Assembly: GCF_017876295.1 (NCBI RefSeq)
Contig: NZ_JAGINT010000002.1
Coordinates: 2,976,001 to 3,040,000, forward strand
Source of the DNA: Kribbella aluminosa
Lineage (GTDB): Bacteria > Actinomycetota > Actinomycetes > Propionibacteriales > Kribbellaceae
DNA: 64,000 bases
Direction of reading: 5' to 3'
In this document: positions 17,599 to 25,735 of the stretch, piece after piece
Numbering within the stretch: position 1 is the stretch's first letter
Layout: every line of letters begins with the position of its first letter
Notes under the pieces: generated by a model
Told to the model about the DNA's origin: nothing
The model's input: only the letters and a program-made list of their open reading frames with translations
Database searches by the model: none
Position numbers and translations under genes: made by a program

Positions 17599-19062
17599 TC
17601 AATATCTGATGCAGGCCGAGCGGAGGTCGGTGTAGAAGTTCCAGACGTCGGGCGAGCACTCCGGTGCGCCGAGCTGGGAGGCCTTGGCGCCCATGTGTGG
17701 CAGGTGGGAGTATGCGCCCACGCCGGGGCGGTTCACGTGCAGCATGCCCGCCTGGAAGTCCTGCAGGGCCTGGAACATCAGCGCGGGGTTCTGGGTGAAG
17801 ATCGTTCCGGACATGCCGTACTTCACCGAGTTGCTGATCCGCATCGCGTCGTCGTACCCGTCGCAGGTGATGACCGACAGGACGGGCCCGAAGACTTCCT
17901 CCTGGGCGAGTTCGGAGTTCCAGGCGACGTTGTCGAGCAGGGTCGGCTGGACGAAGTACCCCGGGGTGGCGAGTTCGGCTGCCCCGCCGCCGGCAAGCAC
18001 TTCGGCGCCGTCGGCAACTGCCTGCTCGATCGCGTGCAGGCAGGCCTGGTGCCGCTCGTCGTTGACGACCGGGCCGATGTCGGCGTCCGGCTGGTCGCCA
18101 GGCCCGATCTTCATGGCGCGGACCCGCGGAGCCAGCCGGGCCATCAGCTCGTCGTGTACGGCGCGGTCGACGATGACTCGGCTGGTGGCCGAGCAGCGTT
18201 GTCCTGACTGGCCGTAGGCGCCGTGGATGATGGCGTCGCAGGCTGCGTCGAGGTCGGCGTCGGCCAGGACGATGAGCGCGTTCTTGCCGCCGAGTTCGAG
18301 CTGGGTGCGCAGGAGGCGCCCGGCGCCGGCCCGGTTGATGGCCTGGCCAACGGGTAGCGATCCGGTGAAGGAGATGCCGGCGATCCGCTCGTCGCCGACG
18401 AGTGCCTCGCCGGCCTCGCGGTCGCCCTGCACGAGATTCAGTACGCCGGCCGGTACGCCCGCGTCGTGGAACGCCTGGACGAGCAGGGCAGCCGTCAGCG
18501 GGGTCAGCGGGGACGGCTTGAGGACCGCCGTACATCCGGAGAGCAGGGCCGGGGCGACCTTCCAGATCGGGATGGTGAGCGGGAAGTTCCACGGCGTGAT
18601 CAGTCCGACGACGCCGATCGGGCGCCGGAAGGTCAGCACGATCGTCCGCGGCTCCTCGGCTGCGGTGGTCTCGCCGTTCATCCGGCGGGCCTCGCCCACG
18701 TGGAAGTCGAGGATCGCGAGCCCGCGGGTCACTTCGCCGCGGGCCTCGCTCAGCCGCTTGCCCTGCTCACGGGTGATCGCCGCGGCGAGGTCGTCGATGC
18801 GATCCTCGATCAGCCGGGACGCCCTGGCGAGGACCTTGGCCCGCTCGATGGGGCCGATCGCGTCCCACGCCGGCTGGGCCGCCTCGGCGGCGTCGACCGC
18901 GGCGGTGACGTCGGCCGTGACGGACTCGGTGAACTCTCCGATCAGGTCGTCGGTGTCGGCGGGGTTGAGGTTCGGGCGGGTGTGTCCATCGCTGCTCAGT
19001 GTCCACGTCCCGTTGACGTAGTTGAGCAGGTGGTCCGCCCGGACCTTGAAGTCGAGGCTCAC
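17599..19062 (-). CDS. Aldehyde dehydrogenase, PhnY-like (phosphonoacetaldehyde dehydrogenase candidate)
   Basis: NAD(P)-dependent aldehyde dehydrogenase of 487 residues, full family length. Active-site features: general-base Glu in ELGGKNALIVL, and nucleophile Cys in GQRCSATSR (about residue 287), with Arg just before the Cys, as described for phosphonoacetaldehyde dehydrogenase PhnY. TPWNFPLTIP is the cofactor motif. GTG start at 19062 with AAGGAG upstream. It sits in an operon with PhnA, a zinc alcohol dehydrogenase and an organophosphate-type transporter, so the likely reaction is phosphonoacetaldehyde to phosphonoacetate, the substrate of PhnA. From sequence alone a succinate- or malonate-semialdehyde dehydrogenase cannot be excluded; the context decides the call. 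Confidence 0.78.
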   Translation of the reverse strand: MSLDFKVRADHLLNYVNGTWTLSSDGHTRPNLNPADTDDLIGEFTESVTADVTAAVDAAEAAQPAWDAIGPIERAKVLARASRLIEDRIDDLAAAITREQGKRLSEARGEVTRGLAILDFHVGEARRMNGETTAAEEPRTIVLTFRRPIGVVGLITPWNFPLTIPIWKVAPALLSGCTAVLKPSPLTPLTAALLVQAFHDAGVPAGVLNLVQGDREAGEALVGDERIAGISFTGSLPVGQAINRAGAGRLLRTQLELGGKNALIVLADADLDAACDAIIHGAYGQSGQRCSATSRVIVDRAVHDELMARLAPRVRAMKIGPGDQPDADIGPVVNDERHQACLHAIEQAVADGAEVLAGGGAAELATPGYFVQPTLLDNVAWNSELAQEEVFGPVLSVITCDGYDDAMRISNSVKYGMSGTIFTQNPALMFQALQDFQAGMLHVNRPGVGAYSHLPHMGAKASQLGAPECSPDVWNFYTDLRSACIRY

Positions 19063-19089
19063 TAGGAGATCTCCTTGCGGGGCTGGTGA

Positions 19090-20166
19090 TCAGGGGAAGT
19101 GGACGGCGATTCGTGGGGCCGTGCTGCTGCTGGCGGTCGCAACCGCCGGCACGATGTCGGCCAGCGGGTAGGGGGCGGGGATCAGGTCGGCGAACAACTG
19201 CTGCACGGCGGTGCGCTCGAGGAAGTCGACGGCCTCGACGAGGTCGTCGACGCGGTAGTTGTGGCTGCCGACGACGGTCGTGAGGTTCTTGACGAAGCCG
19301 CTGGGTTCGAAGCTGATCTCTGGCGCCGGCGACACCGATCCGACCAGCGCGATCCGCCCGCCGAGATCGACCACGTCGAAGGCCGACTGAACCGCCCGGC
19401 TGTTGCCGGACAGCTCGAAGATGACGTCCGCGCCGTACTTGCTCGTCGCGGCGGCGAGGTCCTGCGGCTCGACGACGGTGGTGGCGCCGAAGAGCGTCGC
19501 GAGCTCACGGCGGGCCGGGTCGACGTCGGAGGCGATCACGGTGGCGCAGCCGCGGTCGCGGGCGTACGCGACCGCGGTCAGTCCGAGCATGCCGCACCCG
19601 AGTACCACGACGACGTCGTCGGCGGTGAGGTTGGTACGACGAGCCGCGCAGGTGACGGTCGCGGTGGCGCAGTTGGCCGGGGTCGCGACGGTCGCCGGCA
19701 GTTGCTGCGGGAGCTTCACCACGCCGGTTCCCGCGACGAGGTGTACATGTGTCCCGAAGCCACCGTTGAGCTTCCAGTGGTCGTCGATCGCCTCGTGGCC
19801 GTACTTGCGTACCGAGAGGCACTTCTGGGGTATGCCGCGCAAACACCGGCGACAGGTGCCGCACGACGTACCGATCGTCCAGGTGATGCGGTCGCCGTCG
19901 CTCACCGGTGCTCCGTCGGCGGCGGTCACGTCGCCTCCCGTGGCGACGACGTGGCCGATGGCCTCGTGCCCGAGGACGGTCGGCAGTGGGGTCGGGCGAT
20001 CGCCGTTGATCGTGTGCAGGTCGCTGCCGCAGATCGTCGCCAGCTCGGTGCGTACCAGGACCTCACCCGGCCGGAGGCCGGGCAACGGCAGCGTGCCGAC
20101 GGAGAAGCCGGCGTCGACGCCGGACCAGATCGCCGCCGTGGCGGTCGCGTTCACTGTCGTCGTCAT
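19090..20166 (-). CDS. Zinc-dependent alcohol dehydrogenase of the phosphonate-associated type (HpnZ-like)
   Basis: Medium-chain zinc alcohol dehydrogenase of 358 residues. Catalytic zinc ligands: Cys46 (TICGSDLH) and His67-Glu68 (GHEAIGH). Structural zinc Cys at about 102, 105, 108 and 116. The Rossmann motif VVLGCGMLGL follows PANCATATV. A clade of such dehydrogenases (called HpnZ in family models) recurs in phosphonate catabolism loci without an assigned reaction. Here it lies 27 nt upstream of a PhnY-like dehydrogenase, and no PhnW transaminase is present. I infer oxidation of 2-hydroxyethylphosphonate, or a related alcohol, to phosphonoacetaldehyde. Confidence 0.8.
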   Translation of the reverse strand: MTTTVNATATAAIWSGVDAGFSVGTLPLPGLRPGEVLVRTELATICGSDLHTINGDRPTPLPTVLGHEAIGHVVATGGDVTAADGAPVSDGDRITWTIGTSCGTCRRCLRGIPQKCLSVRKYGHEAIDDHWKLNGGFGTHVHLVAGTGVVKLPQQLPATVATPANCATATVTCAARRTNLTADDVVVVLGCGMLGLTAVAYARDRGCATVIASDVDPARRELATLFGATTVVEPQDLAAATSKYGADVIFELSGNSRAVQSAFDVVDLGGRIALVGSVSPAPEISFEPSGFVKNLTTVVGSHNYRVDDLVEAVDFLERTAVQQLFADLIPAPYPLADIVPAVATASSSTAPRIAVHFP

Positions 20167-20188
20167 CAGGATGTCCTGTTCTGTCGGC

Positions 20189-21490
20189 TCAGCGTCGGAT
20201 GGTTGAGGCCACGGCCGCGCTGGCAGTGCAACTGATCGCCACGATCAGGAAGATCAGCCCGGCGTCACCGCCGTTGTGGTCCATGATGCGGCCGATGATG
20301 GGTTCGGCGGCGCCGGCGAACAGGTAGGCGAAGAAGTTGACCACGCCCACCGCCGTGCCGGCCATCACCTTTCCGGCGAGGTCCGGGCAGAGTGCCCAGA
20401 ACGACGACTGCGGACCGTAGACGAAGAAGCCGGCGAGGAACAGCAGGACGATACCGAGGCCGACGCCGGGGTGCAGGGCCCACATCCCGAGGGAGCTGAG
20501 TGCGCCGAGCACCATGAAGAGCATGATCGGGCGGTCGCGACGCGAGCCGAAGAGGCGGTCGGAGAGTTGACCGTTGACGAGGGCACCGACCGCCATGCCG
20601 ACGGGCAGGGCGACGGTGATCCAGACGGCGTGGTCGGTCTTCTTCCAGTTGTCGCCGAGGAAGTACACCGGGACCCAGATCAGCAGGCCGTAACGAGCGG
20701 CGTTCTGGAAGCCGATCGCGACGCCGGTGATCCAGATCCGTGGGATCCCGAGCACGGTCTTGTAGCGGTCCGTCGACTTGGACGCAATGGTCTCGGCCGC
20801 GTCGTACGCGACGTCGTCGGTGTCGTGGGTGAACGATCGCGGCGGCGTGATCCCGGCGCTCCGCGGCGTGTCTCGCGCCAGGACGAAGAAGGTGATCCCG
20901 CCGACGAGCATCAGCAGCACCGGGAGCCGGAACAGCCACTGCCAGTCCAGGCCGAACGAGGTGATCGTCAAGGTCGAGGTGACATAGACGAGGACCGAGG
21001 ACGAGCCGGCCGCGAGTGTGTAGAAGCCGAAGCTCTTGCCCCGCTCCTTGTGGCTCCACCAGTTGGAGATCACCCGGCCGCCTGCCGACCAGCCCATCGC
21101 CTGCACGAAGCCGTTGGCCCCGAGCGCGACGGCCATGCCGGCCGGCGAGGTCATGAAGCTGGCGATGATGCACAGACACGTCGACAGGACCGCGCCGAGA
21201 GCCATCAGCCGGCGGCCGCCGAACTTGTCCGCGAGGTTGCCGTTGACCATTTGGCCGATCGCGTACGACCAGAGGGCGATGCCGCTGATCGTCCCGATGG
21301 TCGCCTTGGTCCAGCCGAAGTCTTTCTGGATGCCGGTGATCGCGAAGCCGAAGGCCTGTCTGCCGGTGTAGAAGAACAGGTAGCAGAACATTGCCGCTAG
21401 CAACATCCGCCAGGCGAGGCGCCGGAAGGAGGCGTCGGAGACGGGTTCGGCCGGCAGGTTGCCGGTGCTGGGGTCTAGTGTGCTGGACAT
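20189..21490 (-). CDS. MFS transporter, organophosphate:phosphate antiporter-like; candidate phosphonate importer
   Basis: Major facilitator protein of 433 residues with 12 predicted spans. Features typical of the GlpT/UhpT (OPA) branch: FFYTGRQAFGFAITGIQKDFGW in span 1, a GNLADKFGGRR loop (MFS signature A region), then MGWSAGGRVISNWWSHKERGKSFGFY. OPA transporters import phosphorylated organics using an Arg-lined site. Between phnA and the alcohol dehydrogenase, it most likely takes up the phosphonate substrate. Spacing is 50 nt after phnA and 22 nt before the dehydrogenase, consistent with one operon. Confidence 0.82.
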   Translation of the reverse strand: MSSTLDPSTGNLPAEPVSDASFRRLAWRMLLAAMFCYLFFYTGRQAFGFAITGIQKDFGWTKATIGTISGIALWSYAIGQMVNGNLADKFGGRRLMALGAVLSTCLCIIASFMTSPAGMAVALGANGFVQAMGWSAGGRVISNWWSHKERGKSFGFYTLAAGSSSVLVYVTSTLTITSFGLDWQWLFRLPVLLMLVGGITFFVLARDTPRSAGITPPRSFTHDTDDVAYDAAETIASKSTDRYKTVLGIPRIWITGVAIGFQNAARYGLLIWVPVYFLGDNWKKTDHAVWITVALPVGMAVGALVNGQLSDRLFGSRRDRPIMLFMVLGALSSLGMWALHPGVGLGIVLLFLAGFFVYGPQSSFWALCPDLAGKVMAGTAVGVVNFFAYLFAGAAEPIIGRIMDHNGGDAGLIFLIVAISCTASAAVASTIRR

Positions 21491-21540
21491 CCTCGTCGCA
21501 GACCTCTCTCAGGGGTAGGGACGCGCAGGACGGAGTGGAC

Positions 21541-22896
21541 TCACGACGCAGGGGACGTCGCGAGGTCGAGCTCGGACACGAGGGTCGTGGCGACCCAGAA
21601 CGCGTCATAGTTGTGGACATACGCCGGCTGTCCCCAGGGCTCGTCGAGCTCGTCCGGCCGGGGTAGCACGCGGTTGATCAGGAACGGGATCTGCAGCTCG
21701 CCCAGGGCGCCGTGCGACCGCAGTGGCGCGTCGAGGCCGGTGAGGTCGTGCCATGCTTCGTACCGGCCGACAGCGGTGCCCTTCTCGGCGAGCACCACGA
21801 TGTCACCGATCCGGTCCGCCGGCAGCGAGAAGTTGTCCGCGGCCTCTTCCCGGTTGTGCACGGCCTGTACGCCGTCGATCGCGCGGAGTGCCTCGATGGT
21901 CGAGTCCCGGTCCGCGCCGGCGGGCAGGTAGACGCTGGCGAAGGAGCCCAGTGCGCCGTGGTGGACGGTGTACGGGTCCGTGATCGGCAGGATGACCCGT
22001 AGTTCGTCCGATCCGGGCTCCGCACTGGTGGTGCCGAGAATCCGGCGTGCCTCGTCCTCGACGAAGATGACGTTCGCTGCGCCGGTGCTGTCAGTCTTGG
22101 CGCTCATGCCGTGGTCGGCGGTGAGCACGACGACGGCACCGAGCGCTTCGAGTTGTGCGGCGTGCCGATCGATCTCGGCGTACAGGTCATTGGCCGCTTC
22201 GGTGCCGGGCGCGTGCTTGTGCTGGATGTAGTCGGTGAGCGACAGGTACATCAGGTCGGCGCCCCGGGTCTTCAGGATCTCGACGCCTGCGGCCAGCGCG
22301 AAGACGGACAGGTCGGCCGAGTACACGGTGGGCAGCGGCCTGCCGACGAGCTCCAGGACGCTGTCGATGCCGTTCTCCTCGAGATTCGCTTCGTCGGCCT
22401 TCTCCGCCGAGAAGCAGATCCCCCGGCGGCTCGGTTCGACGAACTCACCGGAACCGTCGAGGCTGGGGCCTGCTTCCACCACTCCGGCGCCGAGCAGGCG
22501 CCGCAGCTTGTCCTTTGCGGTGACGACAACGACGTCGAGGCCGGCCTCGTTGGCGGCGGCGAACAGGGTTGGGGCGCGCAGGAACGACTTGTCGTTCATC
22601 AGCACCTCCGCGCCGGTCGATGTGTCGAACAGGTAGTTGCCGCTGATTCCGTGGACCGCCGGCGGACGCCCGGTCGCGATGGACACGTTGTTGGGGTTGG
22701 TCAGTGCCGGCATGGCGCAGTGGGCCTCCCACGAGCTTCCCCGGCCACTGGCGAGCACCTCGGCCAGCCACGGCATCCGGCCTGCCTTGATGGCCTCGAG
22801 GTGGTACTCCGGCTCGCTGCCGTCGATGCAGATCACAACGACCGGCGCACCGTGGGTGGTGTACGTCCGGTCGTTGACGCTGAAGGTGGTGGTCAC
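21541..22896 (-). CDS. phnA: Phosphonoacetate hydrolase
   Basis: Alkaline-phosphatase-superfamily carbon-phosphorus hydrolase of 451 residues, cleaving phosphonoacetate to acetate and phosphate. Visible metal and active-site residues: Asp25 (ICIDGSEPEY), nucleophile Thr66 (TNPNNVSIATG), Asp and His in TDYIQHKH, Asp-His in TADHGMSAK, and a late His in LRSHGALGE. The pair of lysines in TAKDKLRRLLG matches the two Lys that bind the carboxylate/phosphonate in characterised PhnA, which separates it from nucleotide pyrophosphatases. The GTG at 22896 with CAGGAG 6 nt upstream is preferred over an ATG at 22941 that lacks a site. It is the first gene of the leftward phosphonate operon. Confidence 0.9.
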   Translation of the reverse strand: MTTTFSVNDRTYTTHGAPVVVICIDGSEPEYHLEAIKAGRMPWLAEVLASGRGSSWEAHCAMPALTNPNNVSIATGRPPAVHGISGNYLFDTSTGAEVLMNDKSFLRAPTLFAAANEAGLDVVVVTAKDKLRRLLGAGVVEAGPSLDGSGEFVEPSRRGICFSAEKADEANLEENGIDSVLELVGRPLPTVYSADLSVFALAAGVEILKTRGADLMYLSLTDYIQHKHAPGTEAANDLYAEIDRHAAQLEALGAVVVLTADHGMSAKTDSTGAANVIFVEDEARRILGTTSAEPGSDELRVILPITDPYTVHHGALGSFASVYLPAGADRDSTIEALRAIDGVQAVHNREEAADNFSLPADRIGDIVVLAEKGTAVGRYEAWHDLTGLDAPLRSHGALGELQIPFLINRVLPRPDELDEPWGQPAYVHNYDAFWVATTLVSELDLATSPAS

Positions 22897-22974
22897 GAAG
22901 GCTCCTGCGATCGGGTTCTCGGGTTCGGTGCCACTGTCCAACCCCGCCGGTCGCGCCGGGAACCCCGGATCGGG

Positions 22975-22989
22975 CTATGGACCGCATAG
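22975..22989. promoter_or_regulatory. Candidate LysR box upstream of phnA
   Basis: Perfect inverted repeat CTATG-N5-CATAG, which contains the LysR consensus T-N11-A as TATGGACCGCATA. It lies 79 nt upstream of the phnA start and 80 nt from the divergent phosphodiesterase gene. A second perfect palindrome, TACCGCGCGGTA, follows at 23002-23013. The LysR gene at 16616-17509 is the obvious partner. Confidence 0.55.
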
Positions 22990-23068
22990 GCAGATCCGAC
23001 GTACCGCGCGGTAGACCCGGCTGCCAATGTTCGGAGTTGTCCGTCGGCCCGCCCCGAGGAGCTCGCTC

Positions 23069-25269
23069 ATGCGATTACGTCTCACGGCTCTGACCGCCAC
23101 CGCAGCCGTCGTCTTCGCCGGGGTCGTCGCGCCCACGGCGACTGCCGTCACCATCGGTTCGGAGAACTTCGACGGGCTGGCCGGCAGCCTGCAGCCGCGA
23201 ACGACGGAGACCGGCATCCCGGCCGGCCTGCTCGGCTGGACCCACACGGCACCGGGCGGCTGGTCCGTCACGTCCGTCGACGCGATGACCGGCAAGGGCA
23301 TGGACGAATGGCGTGGCTGGTCGTTCGCCACACCGCAGTTCTGGTCGGTGGCGCAGACCGGACAAGGGCGCGAGAACTTCACGAAAGCCGGCGGCGTCCT
23401 CGCCGTGGCCGATGACGACGAATGGGACGACGCGAACAACCCGGCGACCAGCTCTTCGAGAGCACGCTGACGTCGCCCGCATATCCGGTGGCCGGGAAGT
23501 CGACGGTCTACGTGAACTACGACCAGAACTACCGCCAGACCGGCCCGCAGGTGGCCGCCCTGGACGTCTCCTTCGACGGCGGCGCGCCGCAGCGGCAGTT
23601 CACCTACAGCACCGCGACCCTGGGCGACCAGGTGTACCGCGAGAACGAAACCATCGCCGTACTGGTGACCGTGCCGGCCGGCGCCCAGTCGGTGAAGATC
23701 AGCTGGGTCATCGAGAACGCACACAACGACTGGTATTGGGCGATCGACAACATGAGCATGAACGACGAGGCGCGCCCCGGCGCGATCCCGCCACTGCCGA
23801 AGGTACAGACCCCTGACGACCTGCCGAACGGCACCAGCGCGACGAAAGTGCTGTTCGTCGACATGGACGGGATGCGCTGGGACAAGATGCACGAGGCGGG
23901 TACGCCGAACCTGATCGCGACCGGCGCGACCGGGCAGTTCGGGCCGGCGTACATCCAGGACAACGCCATCGCCGGGACGAACTCCGGGCCTGGTCATTCG
24001 AACATGTTCACCGGCGTGTGGCCGGACAAGCACAACGTGCTCGACAACTCGTTCAACGGTTATCGCAAGAGCCAGTATCCGGACTTCATCACCCGGGCCG
24101 AGGGCCTGAAGCCGGAGTTGTCGACGTTCAGCACACTGGACTGGACGCCGCTGAACACCTACCTCATCGACCGTCCGGACGTGAAGCTCCAGCAGACCGG
24201 TGCCAACCAGCAGATCACCGACCGGCAGAGCACAGACGCCGCACTCGAGGTGCTCGGCAAGCACAACCCGGACCTGATGATGGTCTACCTGCACGATGTC
24301 GACGCGACCGGGCACGCGCTCTGCTCGGACCGTACGGCGTACCTGGACGCGATCCGCCGGGTCGACGCGAAGTTCGGTGAACTGGTTGCCGCGGTCAAGA
24401 AGCGCCCGACGTACAACGACGAACGCTGGCTGATCATCGCGGCCACCGACCACGGCCAGACCGGCTTCGGTCACGGCGGTGACCAGCACACCTCACGCCA
24501 GGGCTGGATCCTGGCGACCGGACCAGGGATCCCGACGAACTTCGCGCTGCACCGGGAATGGCGGCAGGTCGACATCATGCCGACGATCTACCGGCACCTG
24601 GGCCTTCCGGTGGATCCCGCCTGGGGGCTGGACGGCGTACCGATCGGTGCCCGGAGCAACGATCCGTTCGACACCGTGCCGGCCACGTCGGGCGTCGTCG
24701 ACGAGGCGCCCAAGCCCGCGAGCGTCGGCGGCTGGACGACCGCGCTGCCGAAGTCCTGGACCCGCGTCGACAAGACCCCGCCGGGCAGTGGCGTGACGGA
24801 GTACCGGGGGTGGCGGCTGATGAGCGGTGAGTTCTGGACGACCTCCGAGGAAGGTCAAGGCCGCGGTTCCGTCGTCCGCGGGCGAGACGTGATCGCCGTC
24901 GCCGACCCGGACGAGTGGAACGACAAGGGCGACCCGGCAGCCGGCGGTGCGCTGTTCGACAGTGCGCTCAGTACTCCGTGGGTCGCGGTCGGCAAGGCTT
25001 CCGGTGTTCAGGTCGACCTGAGCCACTACAAGCAGGTCGCCGGCGGACAGCCGCAGGACGCGGAAGTCGTCGCGGAGTTCGACAACGGTGTGCAGCGGGT
25101 GCTGTGGACCGCGTCGGCGACCACTGGTGCGAAGTTCGACATCAGCAAGCCCGTGCACCTGCTGACCGCAGTTCCCACCGGCGCCACGAAGGTTCGCGTC
25201 ACCTGGCACTTGACCGCCGGTAACAACGGCTACTGGGCAATCGACGCACCCGAGGTCACCACCCGCTGA
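23069..25269 (+). pseudogene. Secreted alkaline-phosphatase-superfamily phosphodiesterase, frameshifted
   Basis: Extracellular phosphodiesterase (type I phosphodiesterase/nucleotide pyrophosphatase-like), broken or mis-sequenced. A good start (ATG 23069, GAGGAG upstream) gives a signal peptide (RLRLTALTATAAVVFAGVV) and a beta-sandwich module up to DDDEWDDANNPA, then stops at 23470. The next frame resumes with QLFESTLTSPAYPV. Adding one G at about 23445-23450 restores NPADQLFES, so the lesion is a 1-nt deletion. Downstream is the catalytic domain: FVDMDGMRWDKM, GTNSGPGHSNMFTG, LHDVDATGHA, TDHGQTGFGHGGDQH. A second copy of the N-terminal module closes the protein (EYRGWRLMSGEFW, ADPDEWND, LFDSALSTPW). 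It is divergent from phnA across a LysR box. Confidence 0.85.
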
Positions 25270-25292
25270 CCGGTGCGACGTACGATCGCACG

Positions 25293-25691
25293 ATGTCCAA
25301 GGGTGAGATTGACCGGGTGACCGCCGAGTTCTTCGGTGCGTTCGACAACCGGGGCGGCCGGGTCGCCGAGGTGGATCGGATCCGCCGGCTGGTGCTGCCG
25401 GCCGGGGTGATCGTCTGCACGCGTCCAGAGTTCACCGTCTACGGTGTCGAGGACTTCATCGAGCCGCGCCAGAGGTTGCTGTCGGACGGCAGGTTGACCG
25501 AGTTCTCCGAGTGGGAGGTGTCCGAGCGCACCGACATCGACGGTGACCTCGCCACCCGGTGCAGCGACTACCAGAAGTCGGGAACGCTCGACGGCCGGCC
25601 GTACGAGGGCACCGGAACCAAGACGATCCAGTTCGTCCGTTCACCCGACGGCTGGCGGATCTCGGCCCTGGCCTGGTACGACCACACCTGA
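25293..25691 (+). CDS. NTF2/SnoaL-like small protein
   Basis: Cytoplasmic protein of 132 residues with the cone-like alpha+beta pattern of NTF2/DUF4440 proteins: an initial helix (KGEIDRVTAEFFGAFDNR), then FTVYGVEDFIEPRQRLL, FSEWEVSERTDIDGDLATRCSDYQKSG and a final TKTIQFVRSPDGWRISALAWYD. This fold occurs in small enzymes and binding proteins, and no catalytic residue can be assigned. It starts 23 nt after the phosphodiesterase gene and may share its transcript. Confidence 0.7.
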   Translation: MSKGEIDRVTAEFFGAFDNRGGRVAEVDRIRRLVLPAGVIVCTRPEFTVYGVEDFIEPRQRLLSDGRLTEFSEWEVSERTDIDGDLATRCSDYQKSGTLDGRPYEGTGTKTIQFVRSPDGWRISALAWYDHT

Positions 25692-25735
25692 CCGGCGCCC
25701 GCGACAGTTGCTGCCGAACGCCGCAGGGAGGCTTG

